NCBI GenBank assembly: GCA_018716975.1
Contig: DVJE01000003.1
Span: 62,001 to 126,000, forward strand
DNA: 64,000 bases
Origin: Candidatus Gallacutalibacter stercoravium
GTDB taxonomy: Bacteria > Bacillota > Clostridia > Oscillospirales > Acutalibacteraceae
Direction of reading: 5' to 3'
Below the pieces are notes generated by a model. That model did no database searches. It was given only the letters and a program-made list of their open reading frames with translations, and was not told the origin of the DNA. How positions within the stretch are numbered: position 1 is the stretch's first letter; each line of letters begins with the position of its first letter. Shown here piece by piece: positions 15,733 to 24,713 of the stretch. A program made the position numbers and the translations under genes.

Positions 15733-17523
15733 TTATGCACCGGCTTCCCGCAAAGTTTCATCATACTGGGCCATATACAGATCGTAATAATAGCCCTTCT
15801 TTGCCATAAGCTCGTCGTGGGTTCCGCTCTCCATAATCCGCCCGTCGTCAATATACATAATGCGATCGCAGCTTTTTATGGTGGATAAGCGGTGGGCGAT
15901 GATGAAGGAAGTGCGGCCTTTCAGCAGCACATTAATGCCATCCTGCACCAACTTTTCTGTTGCCGTATCAATAGAAGACGTGGCTTCATCCAACACCAAA
16001 ATCTTCGGGTCTGAAAGCAATGTGCGGGTAAAGGCAATAAGCTGCTTTTGGCCCTGGGATAAACCGCCGCCGCGCTCTTTTACTTCGGTTTCGTACTGGC
16101 GGTTCATCTCCATAATAAACTCATGGGAATGCAACATTTTAGCAGCATGCACCATTTCTTCCTGCGTGGCATCCAATTTGCCGTAACGGAGGTTATCGGC
16201 AATTGTGCCAGAGAAGATGAAGCTATCCTGCAGCATAATACCCATTTGGCTGCGCAAAGAATGCAGCGTTACCTTCATAATATCATTGCCGTCGATAAGC
16301 ACCTGACCCTCTTCAATATTATAAAACCGGCTTATCAGATTCACAATGGTGGTTTTACCTGCACCGGTGGGGCCAACTATGGCAATACTCTCGCCAGGCT
16401 TAGCTTTAAAGCTAACATTTTTCAAAATACGTTGGCCGGGTTCATAACCAAAGCTAACATTTTTAAATTCAACCTCGCCCTTGATAGCAGGCAATTCATA
16501 AGCATCGGGCGCGTCTTCAATTACAGCCGGCTCGTTCATGGTTTCGAAAATGCGCTCCAAATAAGCGATGGCATTAACAAACTGGTTGTAGATATTGGCC
16601 AGGTTTACAATCGGCTGCCAGAAACGCGACGCATAGGTGCCCATTGCCAACAACACGCCAAAGGTAGCCATGGGGTTCAGCCAATAAGCACCTGCAATAT
16701 ATACCAGCGAAAACACAATCTGCGAAACCGTTTCTGTAGTATACCAAACCGTATTGGAAATGTAGGCCGCTTTTAACCAGCTCTTCTTGCTCGCTTCGCT
16801 GAGCCTATCCATAATACCGTAATTGACTTTTTGACGGGTAAACGCTTCGGTTACTCGCGCGCCTTCAATAGACTCTTGCGCAAAAGCATTTAAATTCGAG
16901 TTTTTATTAGAAACCTGCTGCCAAGCTCTGCGCTGTTTGGGTTTGATAAAAAGAATAAATGCAATAACCACAGGCAAGCCCGCTACCGTAATGCTGGCCA
17001 GCGGCACGCTTACCTGGAACATAAAGACAATGATAAAAATGATATTGATGATTTCAACAATAAAATTTAAAATGCCGTTGGACATGACATCCGACACCGA
17101 ATTGACATAAGAAATAACGCGCACAAGGATTTTGCCGTGGGGCCGGTTGTCGTAATAAGAGAAGGGCAAAACCTGCAAATGATCGAACAGATCCTTGCGG
17201 ATATCATGAATGATGTTCTGGCTAACCTTTGCCATAATCAGCGACCGTATCGCCGTAAAGCCCACGTTAACCAAAATCGTACCGGTCAACAGCGCCCCCA
17301 GTTGGAACAACAGCTGCATATCTTTGTTGGGGATAGCCACATCGGTTGCCTGCTGAACAATCATCGGGCCCGTTAAGCCGATAATGCTGCCCAAAGCGCT
17401 CAAGGCCAACGCCAAAATCATCTTGGTCTTATAGCGCGAAACATACACCATGCACTTCTTTAGGTTTTGAAAATTAAAAGGCGATTCCAGCTGCTCGTCT
17501 ACATCAAACTTATTGCGCGCCAT
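15733..17523 (-). CDS. ABC exporter half-transporter, subunit with intact catalytic glutamate
   Basis: A type IV ABC exporter half: six membrane helices in the first 320 residues, then an ATPase domain with Walker A 'VGPTGAGKTT', Walker B 'ILVLDEATSSID' with the catalytic Glu, and a switch His in 'IIAHRLSTI'. The signature motif is altered, LSQGQ in place of LSGGQ. Its partner has a normal signature but an Asp at the catalytic position, so the pair forms one functional and one degenerate ATP site, as in LmrCD, BmrCD and TM287/288 multidrug exporters. The ATG at 17523 (GGGGGGATC before it) overlaps the end of the upstream subunit gene by 14 bases, indicating coupled translation. Likely exports drugs, lipids or peptides. 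Confidence 0.92.
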   Translation of the reverse strand: MARNKFDVDEQLESPFNFQNLKKCMVYVSRYKTKMILALALSALGSIIGLTGPMIVQQATDVAIPNKDMQLLFQLGALLTGTILVNVGFTAIRSLIMAKVSQNIIHDIRKDLFDHLQVLPFSYYDNRPHGKILVRVISYVNSVSDVMSNGILNFIVEIINIIFIIVFMFQVSVPLASITVAGLPVVIAFILFIKPKQRRAWQQVSNKNSNLNAFAQESIEGARVTEAFTRQKVNYGIMDRLSEASKKSWLKAAYISNTVWYTTETVSQIVFSLVYIAGAYWLNPMATFGVLLAMGTYASRFWQPIVNLANIYNQFVNAIAYLERIFETMNEPAVIEDAPDAYELPAIKGEVEFKNVSFGYEPGQRILKNVSFKAKPGESIAIVGPTGAGKTTIVNLISRFYNIEEGQVLIDGNDIMKVTLHSLRSQMGIMLQDSFIFSGTIADNLRYGKLDATQEEMVHAAKMLHSHEFIMEMNRQYETEVKERGGGLSQGQKQLIAFTRTLLSDPKILVLDEATSSIDTATEKLVQDGINVLLKGRTSFIIAHRLSTIKSCDRIMYIDDGRIMESGTHDELMAKKGYYYDLYMAQYDETLREAGA

Positions 17524-19276
17524 GCTGATCCCCCCCAACGTCGGGCTGCTCAATATCCACACTATTTTGCAGCGCCCAAATTTTATAATAATATCCTTTT
17601 TTCTCAATCAGTTCTTGGTGCGTACCATGCTCGATGATTTCACCCTCGTCTAGGATGATGATCTGATCCGCATCCCGCACAGAAGAAACCTTTTGCGAAA
17701 CAATCACCTTGGTACAAGAGAAATCCAAATCCTTCAATTGGCCCTGTATGTACTGCTCTGTTTCCATATCCACGGCCGACGTGGTATCGTCCAAAATAAG
17801 GATAGGAGGCTCAACCGCTAAAGCACGCGCCAGTGCAATACGTTGCCGCTGGCCGCCGGATAGCCCAACCCCTCGCTCGCCAATAATGGTGTCGTATCCA
17901 TCTTCCAAACGCCGGATGAAGGAATCCGCATCCGCAGCTTTGGCGTACTGCACCACTGAATCAAAAGGTAAATCGGGGTTGCCATAGGCAATGTTTCCAT
18001 CTACCGTATCGGAAAACAGGAACACATCCTGCATTGCCATACCAATAGAAGAGCGCAGATCATTTAATTTATATTGACATACGTCCACATCATCCACCAG
18101 CACCCGCCCCTCGGTTGCCTCATAAAAACGCGCTAACATATTGATAAGGGTGGTTTTGCCGGATCCTGTGGAACCCATTATACCCAATGTCTGCCCCGGT
18201 TCTACCGTGAAGTTCAGGTGCTTTAACACCTCGGTATTGCCCAGTTTGAGCGACACATCTTGAAACTCGATCTTGCCTTTGAGGCGCTCTTTTTTCTCAA
18301 TGGCGTTCTGCCTATCCACAATGGAGGGCTGCGCGTAGAAAATTTCAATAATCATATCGCAAGAAGCAAAGAAGCGCTGCAAGTCATTGATGATAGTGGA
18401 TAGGTTTCTCAGCGGGTTGGCCAAAGCCCAAGTCAGCGAAGAAAACGCCATCAACTCACCGGCGGAAAGCTGACCGTTTATCATCAGCACGCCGCCAACC
18501 AAAATGGTGATTACCGTCATAGACTGGGAAAGCAAATCCAATATAGGTGAAAACTTAACGCCCACCACGCTGGTTCCATAGTTGTAATCGCGGTAATCTT
18601 TATTCTTTTCTTCAAACTTTTCTTTTTCAAACTCTTCGCGGGCAAATGCTTTGACAACGCGGTTGCCCTCGATATTTTCTTGCGCCACCGTATTTAGGTC
18701 AGATAATTTACGGCGCAAGCGAACATAACGGGGGCTAATAATTTTAGAGAACAGCCGGGTAACCACAATAATAAACGGGGTAATCGCCAGCAGCGACAAA
18801 GTTAGCTGCCAATTGACCGTACATAGATAAGTTAACGCCGCCACAAACGTCACAATGCTATCCACCGAGTTGTGGGCAATAAACGCCATGGCGTGGCGCA
18901 GCATATCTAAGTCGTTGGTCATCCGGGTCATCAGGTCGCCGGTTCGGATCCGGGTAAAAAAGCCGTTGTCTTCATTCTGAATTACATTGAACATATGCTT
19001 GCGCATCTTCTGCATCATCGTTTGGGAAGATGTTTCTAAGCATACCACCATCAAATACCGTAGGCTCAGGCGCAACAACTGCACCCCCATCATTATCGCC
19101 AAAATCGGTATCAGCATGGCTGTGTTCTGGGGTGTGATAACCTCATCGATCAATTTCTGCGAAAGCATAGGGTTAATGATCAAAATGCTAGAAGTGATCG
19201 CCGCCAGCACAAGGCCGACCACAAACATCCATCGCTTTTCTCCCATGTACTTCCACAGCCACTTTAATTGGAACAT
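17510..19276 (-). CDS. ABC exporter half-transporter, subunit with degenerate Walker B
   Basis: The partner of the following gene. Six membrane helices are followed by a nucleotide-binding domain with Walker A 'GSTGSGKTT', a perfect signature 'LSGGQRQRIALARAL', and Walker B 'ILILDDTTSAVD', where the catalytic Glu is replaced by Asp. The switch His is also replaced ('IVSQKVSSV'). These changes mark the non-hydrolysing ATP site of heterodimeric exporters. The start is uncertain: the ATG at 19276 follows AGGCGG and gives the usual 'MFQLKWLWKYMG' beginning; an ATG eight codons upstream (19300) is possible. First gene of the two-gene operon. Confidence 0.92.
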   Translation of the reverse strand: MFQLKWLWKYMGEKRWMFVVGLVLAAITSSILIINPMLSQKLIDEVITPQNTAMLIPILAIMMGVQLLRLSLRYLMVVCLETSSQTMMQKMRKHMFNVIQNEDNGFFTRIRTGDLMTRMTNDLDMLRHAMAFIAHNSVDSIVTFVAALTYLCTVNWQLTLSLLAITPFIIVVTRLFSKIISPRYVRLRRKLSDLNTVAQENIEGNRVVKAFAREEFEKEKFEEKNKDYRDYNYGTSVVGVKFSPILDLLSQSMTVITILVGGVLMINGQLSAGELMAFSSLTWALANPLRNLSTIINDLQRFFASCDMIIEIFYAQPSIVDRQNAIEKKERLKGKIEFQDVSLKLGNTEVLKHLNFTVEPGQTLGIMGSTGSGKTTLINMLARFYEATEGRVLVDDVDVCQYKLNDLRSSIGMAMQDVFLFSDTVDGNIAYGNPDLPFDSVVQYAKAADADSFIRRLEDGYDTIIGERGVGLSGGQRQRIALARALAVEPPILILDDTTSAVDMETEQYIQGQLKDLDFSCTKVIVSQKVSSVRDADQIIILDEGEIIEHGTHQELIEKKGYYYKIWALQNSVDIEQPDVGGDQHGAQ

Positions 19277-19345
19277 TCCCTCACCCGCCTCACTTTTCAT
19301 CTTGGCCGGAATTGCACAGCACCGCAATCCCTTAAATTCGCACTC

Positions 19346-19374
19346 ATTTTAGCATTACAAATTGGGGGAATCAA
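19346..19374 (-). promoter_or_regulatory. Promoter of the ABC exporter operon
   Basis: On the minus strand TTGATT (19374-19369) and TAAAAT (19351-19346) are spaced by 17 bases, some 70 bases before the first start codon. Confidence 0.55.
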
Positions 19375-19759
19375 GTAAATTTAAAAAACAGATTCGCCCG
19401 TCAATTTTTTCTACAAACATAACAAAATAAATAAACCAAAATTGTTTATTATTCATTTTATATCTACGGAACATATTTTCTATACACACTGTTTTCGTCA
19501 TGTGCAACAAATCTTTTTTTGCTAGCTAATTAGAAATATCCGTCCGATCTACGCTCTGTATACAGCTAAAAGGTTGGCAGATGTGTGAAACCGGCACTGG
19601 CAAACCTGTTTTTTTATTTGCACCTTTTTCTTACCCCTGTTATCATAGAGACAACCGTAGTATTTGATACGAAGCCATTGACGAAATCCGCATGGTGAAT
19701 TTTTTCTTTTTGGCTGCCTGCTGGCTGTGGGCAGATGTGACCGATGGGAGTAAAACAAT
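19375..19759. other. AT-rich intergenic region, no gene seen
   Basis: Separates two divergent transcripts. Very A/T-rich between 19380 and 19520, with short imperfect repeats (TTTATTATTC near 19444). It presumably holds the promoter of the radical SAM gene, but I cannot pick a convincing one. No coding or structured-RNA signal found. Confidence 0.4.
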
Positions 19760-21478
19760 ATGATGAAGGTATTACTTGCCGCCTTAGATTCTCAATATAT
19801 ACACACTAATTTGGCAGTGCGCAGCCTGGCGCAGTGCTGCCCTGCGGGTGTGCAGCCCATTATACGGGAATATACCATTAACCAACCTTTGCCGCAAATC
19901 TTATTCGACCTTGTTCGGCAAGAAGCACAATTGGTGGCCTTTTCTTGCTATATCTGGAATATTGAAGCGGTACTGCGCCTATGTGAAGATTACCGCGCCA
20001 TTTGCCCTCAGGCCACCATATTGTTAGGCGGGCCCGAGGTATCCTTTGACGCCAAAGCACTGTTGGCTGCCAACCGGGCTGTGGACATGGTGCTGTGCGG
20101 CGAAGGCGAAGAGATTTTTCCCCGCCTTTTGCGCCGGCTTCAGCAAGGAGCTTCACCAGAGGGGCTGCCCGGCGTAGTTTACCGCCAAGGGGATACTGTT
20201 TTGGGGGATGAAAGCTATCAAACTGTAGCCGATTTGGCCTCTCTGCCTTTTCCATACGCCGCAGGGTTGCCCTCAAAAGGTAGGATTGTCTATTACGAAT
20301 CGTCGCGGGGTTGCCCGTTTGGGTGCTCCTATTGCTTGTCCGGCGCCATAAAAGGCGGTGTGCGTGAGCTGCCCTTATCCCGTGTAAAACAGGAATTATC
20401 TTTTTTCGACAGCCATAAAGTGGATCTGGTAAAGTTTACCGACCGCACCTTTAACGCCAATCCGTCCCGGGCAAAAGAGATTGTGCGTTACCTATTGAGC
20501 AACACCCATCACACCCGGTTTCATTTTGAAATAGGCGCCGATCTGCTGGATGACGAGTTGCTTGACCTATTGGCGTCGGCCCCGCCGGAGCGTTTTCAGG
20601 TAGAGGCGGGCATTCAATCCTGCAACCCGTTGACGTTGCGGCAAGTGGTGCGCCATACGGACTTGGATCGCTTACAAAAAAACGTTGCCGCCCTGATAAG
20701 CAGTAAGCGGGTACATGTGCACTTAGATCTCATCGCCGGGCTACCTTATGAAGATTTGCCCAGCTTTGCCCGTTCTTTTAACTGGGTGTACCGGCTTAAC
20801 CCCCACCAGTTGCAGCTGGGGTTTTTAAAATTGCTGAAGGGATCCGCGCTGCAGCGGCAGGCATCTGCCCTAGGGTTGGTTTGCCGCCGCTACCCGCCCT
20901 ACGAGGTGCTCAAGAGCGACGCTCTTTCCGGCGAGGATTTGGCTAAACTCAAGGATGTTGAAACGGTAGTGGAGCGGTACTATAATTCCGGCAGGGCGGT
21001 GCGCAGCCTGGGTTATCTTTTGGATGATTCTTCCTCCAACCCCTTTGTTTTTTACCGGGGGCTGGCGGAATTTTGCGCGCGCACCGGCCGGCTGTACCGG
21101 CCGCTTAACGCCGGCGAGCAACTGCAAGCATTGGGAGAATATGTGCAAACCCTTCCGCTTGAGGCCTGCGTAGCGGAACCGGCGCGCTTTTGGGAGCTGT
21201 TGGCGTTGGATTACCTGGCCAACGGCGGTAAAGGTTCCCCGCCCAACGTATTGGCGCCCCTGCTTTCTGCCGATGTGCAGCCGCTGGTTCGGCAGCTAAA
21301 AAACGACGGCAAAATAACGGCTGTTCAGACCCGGCGCGCCCGCTTTCTTCTTTTAAAGCGCAATCCCTTTGCCGCCTGCTCAACAGACGGCGGGTACGCC
21401 TTAGCCATGATAGAGCCCGAACGCTGCGGCCCGTTGGATGCGCAAGCCGGCATCACCTTTTTCCCCATTGTGCCTTAG
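19760..21478 (+). CDS. B12-binding-domain radical SAM protein with DUF4080
   Basis: A 572-residue radical S-adenosylmethionine enzyme. The N-terminal 150 residues ('LLAALDSQYIHTNLAVRSLA', 'LLGGPEVSFDA') form a cobalamin-binding Rossmann-like domain. The radical SAM cluster motif CxxxCxxC is C185, C189, C192 in 'RGCPFGCSYC'. A partial TIM barrel ('VKFTDRTFN', 'FQVEAGIQS', 'HLDLIAGLPYE') follows, and the C-terminal 200 residues match the DUF4080 layout common in Clostridia. B12-dependent members do methylations or ring rearrangements; this subgroup has no assigned substrate. GGGAG precedes the ATG; the next codon is also ATG. No operon partner on this strand, so context gives no hint. Confidence 0.88.
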   Translation: MMKVLLAALDSQYIHTNLAVRSLAQCCPAGVQPIIREYTINQPLPQILFDLVRQEAQLVAFSCYIWNIEAVLRLCEDYRAICPQATILLGGPEVSFDAKALLAANRAVDMVLCGEGEEIFPRLLRRLQQGASPEGLPGVVYRQGDTVLGDESYQTVADLASLPFPYAAGLPSKGRIVYYESSRGCPFGCSYCLSGAIKGGVRELPLSRVKQELSFFDSHKVDLVKFTDRTFNANPSRAKEIVRYLLSNTHHTRFHFEIGADLLDDELLDLLASAPPERFQVEAGIQSCNPLTLRQVVRHTDLDRLQKNVAALISSKRVHVHLDLIAGLPYEDLPSFARSFNWVYRLNPHQLQLGFLKLLKGSALQRQASALGLVCRRYPPYEVLKSDALSGEDLAKLKDVETVVERYYNSGRAVRSLGYLLDDSSSNPFVFYRGLAEFCARTGRLYRPLNAGEQLQALGEYVQTLPLEACVAEPARFWELLALDYLANGGKGSPPNVLAPLLSADVQPLVRQLKNDGKITAVQTRRARFLLLKRNPFAACSTDGGYALAMIEPERCGPLDAQAGITFFPIVP

Positions 21479-21482
21479 TTTG

Positions 21483-22808
21483 TTAGGATGTTTGCCCCCA
21501 TATCGTTAAAAGATTTTCCATCTCCTTTTTCGTCTGTTCGTTATCTAAGTAATCGTAGGAATACAGCATAAACCCATCGCACCCCATTTGCCGGCCATAT
21601 TCCACCTCTCGCCGGATGATATCGTCCGACAGCTGCCAGGTTCCTTCATCTACGTCGGAGCCCGCTTTATATAATGCCAAACCGAGGTAGAGCTTTACCT
21701 TTTCGTTTGTTACCAGGCTTTTCCACTCTTGAGCCATTTGATCAAAGGGCAATAAAGGATGATCAAAGTTAACGTAAATCTGCGGGCAAAGGTAATCCAC
21801 ATAGCCCGCTACCGAGCCCCATGCATAAACATCGGCACCCATCGCCAAGCAGTTGCCGGTGTTGCCTTGGGGCGAAATGCCGAACTGCACCTGCGCATTC
21901 TTGGCTTGCGCGCTGTGCACTGCGCCATATACGCCGCTTATTAACGCATTGATGTTGGCCGTGCGCCAATCCGACTGCGCCAAAGGTGTTTCGCCTTCTC
22001 CCAGCTGGGCGCAGTACTCGTTGTAAGAGGCGCTGTCAAAGGTACTGTCGGTCGTGGGGTAAAAGTAATCGTCAAAATGGATGGCGTCTACCGCATAGTT
22101 TTCCACAATTTCTTTTACGCCGTTAATAATCAGCTCGCGAACCTGGGGCACGGCTGGATTGTAATATTTATCCTCACCATAATCCAGCACCCAGAGATCG
22201 TTTTCTTGCTCGCTATCGCCGCGCCACTGTTGATAGGGATTTTCTGCCGATAGCTGCTGAGGAGAACCGCTAATCTGAATGCGCAGCGGATTAACCCAGG
22301 CATGAAATTGCATACCCGCTTGGTGGGTAGCCTCAACCATATAGGCCAAGGGGTCGTAGCCTGGGTCTTTTCCCTGTTCCCCGGTTACTAAGTGGGACCA
22401 GGGAAAAGACGACGAAGGATACAGCGCATCTCCAAAGGGCCGCACGTGCACCACTAATGTGTTGGCCCCTGCTTGCTTAGCACCTGCTATAATCGCATCA
22501 AATTTTTCTCGAAAGGCTTCCTCGCTATAATCGGTCCCCTGCATATTAAGCGACATAAAAGGTACCCATACCGCCCGCATCTCCCCCTCTAGGGCAACGC
22601 CTTCGGCACCTGGGCCAGAAGTTGCGGGCTCTTCCTCCTGGTGTGGCGTTACGCTCTGGCTTGAATCCGGCTCTATCTCTTCTTCTGTTTGAAGGGCCAT
22701 GCCGGGGCCCAGTACAGAGCATAAGGTCACAGCCGCCGCCAGCAGCACAACCGCTAAACCCATCGGTAAAAATCTCTTTATCTCCCATAGCCGTCGATTA
22801 TGCTGCAC
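21483..22808 (-). CDS. Secreted GHL10-type glycosyl hydrolase-like protein
   Basis: The 441-residue protein starts with a signal peptide or membrane anchor ('FLPMGLAVVLLAAAVTLCSVLG'), followed by an acidic Ser/Glu linker. The catalytic barrel reads 'EMRAVWVPFMSLNMQGTDYSE', 'GANTLVVHVRPFGDALYPS', 'FHAWVNPLRI', 'VDAIHFDDYFYP' and 'GDVDYLCPQIYV'-like strands (YVDYLCPQIYVNFDHP). This is the DUF187/GHL10 family exemplified by Bacillus YngK, thought to cleave cell-wall or exopolysaccharide glycans. The start is a GTG at 22808 with AGGAGG eight bases upstream. Its end lies four bases from the convergent radical SAM stop, with no visible terminator between, so antisense overlap is likely. Confidence 0.88.
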   Translation of the reverse strand: MQHNRRLWEIKRFLPMGLAVVLLAAAVTLCSVLGPGMALQTEEEIEPDSSQSVTPHQEEEPATSGPGAEGVALEGEMRAVWVPFMSLNMQGTDYSEEAFREKFDAIIAGAKQAGANTLVVHVRPFGDALYPSSSFPWSHLVTGEQGKDPGYDPLAYMVEATHQAGMQFHAWVNPLRIQISGSPQQLSAENPYQQWRGDSEQENDLWVLDYGEDKYYNPAVPQVRELIINGVKEIVENYAVDAIHFDDYFYPTTDSTFDSASYNEYCAQLGEGETPLAQSDWRTANINALISGVYGAVHSAQAKNAQVQFGISPQGNTGNCLAMGADVYAWGSVAGYVDYLCPQIYVNFDHPLLPFDQMAQEWKSLVTNEKVKLYLGLALYKAGSDVDEGTWQLSDDIIRREVEYGRQMGCDGFMLYSYDYLDNEQTKKEMENLLTIWGQTS

Positions 22809-23021
22809 AACGGTAACCTCCTTTAAAAATACTTGTCCTTTCTAAAAACATAACATATTCCTGCTAAACCGCTACGCTTGGCCATCGTTCCTTCTATATG
22901 TATGAAGCAACGAGCGGTGCATATACCTCTTTTTGCGTTTTACAGTTGCGTTGTGAATCGATAGGGGTTAAAATGCACCGGCGGCCTAAAGCTACATTTT
23001 TACAGAAAAGGAGCATTGCAA

Positions 23022-23312
23022 ATGCCCTGGTATTACTATTTGCTCATATTTTGGTTTGCCATCATAAACTGCTTGGGCGCGCTTTTCATTTGTTTAGATA
23101 AACATCGCGCCCGCAAAAGGCAATGGCGAGTGCCCGAACGCACGCTGTTGTTGTTCGCCTGGCTAGGCGGTTGCCTAGGTGTTTACCTTGCTATGCAGCT
23201 GATCCGCCATAAAACGCAAACGAAAAAATTCACCATCGGTGTGCCGCTTATATTCCTGGTTCACTTATTGCTGGCCGCTTTGTTGGCTTGGCTATTGAAC
23301 GGATGCTTTTAA
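23022..23312 (+). CDS. DUF1294 small membrane protein
   Basis: A 96-residue protein with three hydrophobic segments ('YYLLIFWFAIINCLGALFIC', 'TLLLFAWLGGCLGVYLAMQL' and a C-terminal helix). The intervening 'DKHRARKRQWRVPERTLL' and 'HKTQTKKFTIGVPLI' stretches are the conserved signature of DUF1294. Function is unknown; in other proteins the domain is fused to cold-shock domains. The ATG at 23022 follows AAAAGGAG by nine bases; a TTG two codons earlier is possible. Stands alone. Confidence 0.85.
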   Translation: MPWYYYLLIFWFAIINCLGALFICLDKHRARKRQWRVPERTLLLFAWLGGCLGVYLAMQLIRHKTQTKKFTIGVPLIFLVHLLLAALLAWLLNGCF

Positions 23313-23444
23313 ACATAAATCAGACACCACAGCATAGCTCTCGCTATAGGCGCAGGCCATACAAAACGGCAAGCGCTGTGCTTATCCTTGCGCCAAATGC
23401 GCAACCAAAACGCACACTTTTTGTTAAGCGCAGTTGGTAGAACT

Positions 23445-23475
23445 TCCAAACCGAAAAGGTATAATAGGGTTTGGA
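23445..23475 (+). promoter_or_regulatory. Probable autoregulatory operator over the -10 box of the HTH-AbrB regulator
   Basis: TCCAAACC (23445-23452) and GGTTTGGA (23468-23475) are a perfect eight-bp dyad with a 15-base centre that contains the -10 box TATAAT (23460-23465). Binding would block polymerase. The downstream arm runs into the GGAGGTGAG ribosome site, so in RNA it could also fold. No good -35 is visible, which suits an activated or weak promoter. Confidence 0.55.
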
Positions 23476-23487
23476 GGTGAGAAATAC

Positions 23488-23958
23488 ATGAAAAAACCAA
23501 CCAATCTGATAGCGCAGAATTTAACCACGCTTCGGCAATTTCATAAGTATTCTCAAGAAGAGGTGGCAGAAAAAACCGGCGTTACCCGCCAAGCGGTGGC
23601 AAAATGGGAAGCCGGGGAAACGATTCCCGATATTCTTAACTGTGATGCGTTGGCCGAACTTTACCACGTTTCGGTAGACGACCTCATCCACTTTAATCAA
23701 GAGGAAGAACATATGCCAATCCCTCCAAAGGGAAAACATCTTTTTGGCACCGTTACAGTAGGCGAGCGCGGCCAGGTTGTGTTACCCAAAAAAGCACGCG
23801 ATCTTTTTCACATCAAACCGGGCGATCTGCTGGTTGTGTTGGGGGATGAAAACCCAGAAAGCGCAGGCATTGCTTTGATTGCGGGTGACACTATTTTACG
23901 CAACATCACTTTTTTGCAGGACATGCTGCACAGCGGCGAAAAGGAGGAGGACGTATGA
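23488..23958 (+). CDS. Transcriptional regulator: XRE helix-turn-helix fused to AbrB/MazE-type domain
   Basis: The first 65 residues are a Cro/C1 HTH ('YSQEEVAEKTGVTRQAVAKWEAGETIPD'). Residues about 85-130 form a SpoVT/AbrB swapped-hairpin domain ('FGTVTVGERGQVVLPKKARDLFHIKPGDLLVVLGDE'). Two DNA-binding folds in one chain is a known but uncommon clostridial arrangement. The ATG at 23488 follows GGAGGTGAG. Its stop overlaps the start of the ABC ATPase gene (ATGA), and the permease follows, so the three form an operon resembling the YtrA-type regulated ABC-2 systems. A dyad over its own -10 box suggests autorepression, with transporter expression released by an envelope-stress signal. Confidence 0.9.
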   Translation: MKKPTNLIAQNLTTLRQFHKYSQEEVAEKTGVTRQAVAKWEAGETIPDILNCDALAELYHVSVDDLIHFNQEEEHMPIPPKGKHLFGTVTVGERGQVVLPKKARDLFHIKPGDLLVVLGDENPESAGIALIAGDTILRNITFLQDMLHSGEKEEDV

Positions 23959-24713
23959 CCACACTCCTTCAGGTAGAACAATTATGTAAGCACTACCCCG
24001 GCTTTGTGCTGCATGATGTTTCTTTCTCCGTTGAGCCGGGACGGATCATGGGGCTTATTGGGAAAAATGGAGCTGGAAAAAGCACCATTTTAAAATCCAT
24101 TCTGAATATGGTTCGAAGAGATGCCGGCGCCGTGACCATGCTGGGCCTGGACTATTTTCAAAACGAAAAAGAATGTAAACAAAAAATTGGCGTGGTTTTC
24201 GGTGGCGTGGATTTTTATCCGCTCAAAAAGCTTTCTACCATCACCTCCGTTACCAGGCGGTTTTATTCCAACTGGGATCAACAGCGGTATGAAAAGTATC
24301 TTAGGCAGTTTTCTTTAGACGAAAGCAAGCCCTTCAAATCCCTCTCCAATGGAATGAAGGTGAAATACCTGCTGGCATTGGCTCTTTCTCACCATGCGCA
24401 GCTCTATCTTTTAGATGAGCCGACATCGGGACTGGATCCCGTCTCGCGTGATGAAATTCTTCAAATCTTTACCCACATCGTAAAAGACGGCAATCGCTCT
24501 GTTCTATTTTCTACTCATATCACCTCTGATCTGGATCGCTGCGCCAACGACATTACCTATATTCAAAACGGCCGGGTGCTGAAAAGCGCAGACAAAGAAA
24601 CTTTTCTAAATTCTTTCGACCATCTAAAGACGTTGGGGGATAATGCCCCTCTCACTTTAGAACAAATTATGTTGCGCACGGAGAGGAGGGCGTTGGATGA
24701 AACTGCTCTATAA
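23955..24713 (+). CDS. ABC-2 transporter ATP-binding subunit
   Basis: The 252-residue ATPase has Walker A 'GLIGKNGAGKSTILK', a Q-loop region 'KIGVVFGGVDFYP', signature 'SLSNGMKVKYLLALAL' (LSNGM in place of LSGGQ), Walker B 'LYLLDEPTSGLDP' and switch 'VLFSTHITSD'. The LSNGMK form is usual in the YtrB/EcsA-like branch of antibiotic-response and immunity transporters. It overlaps the regulator gene by four bases and the permease gene by 17 bases, so the three are translated together. Confidence 0.92.
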   Translation: MTTLLQVEQLCKHYPGFVLHDVSFSVEPGRIMGLIGKNGAGKSTILKSILNMVRRDAGAVTMLGLDYFQNEKECKQKIGVVFGGVDFYPLKKLSTITSVTRRFYSNWDQQRYEKYLRQFSLDESKPFKSLSNGMKVKYLLALALSHHAQLYLLDEPTSGLDPVSRDEILQIFTHIVKDGNRSVLFSTHITSDLDRCANDITYIQNGRVLKSADKETFLNSFDHLKTLGDNAPLTLEQIMLRTERRALDETAL

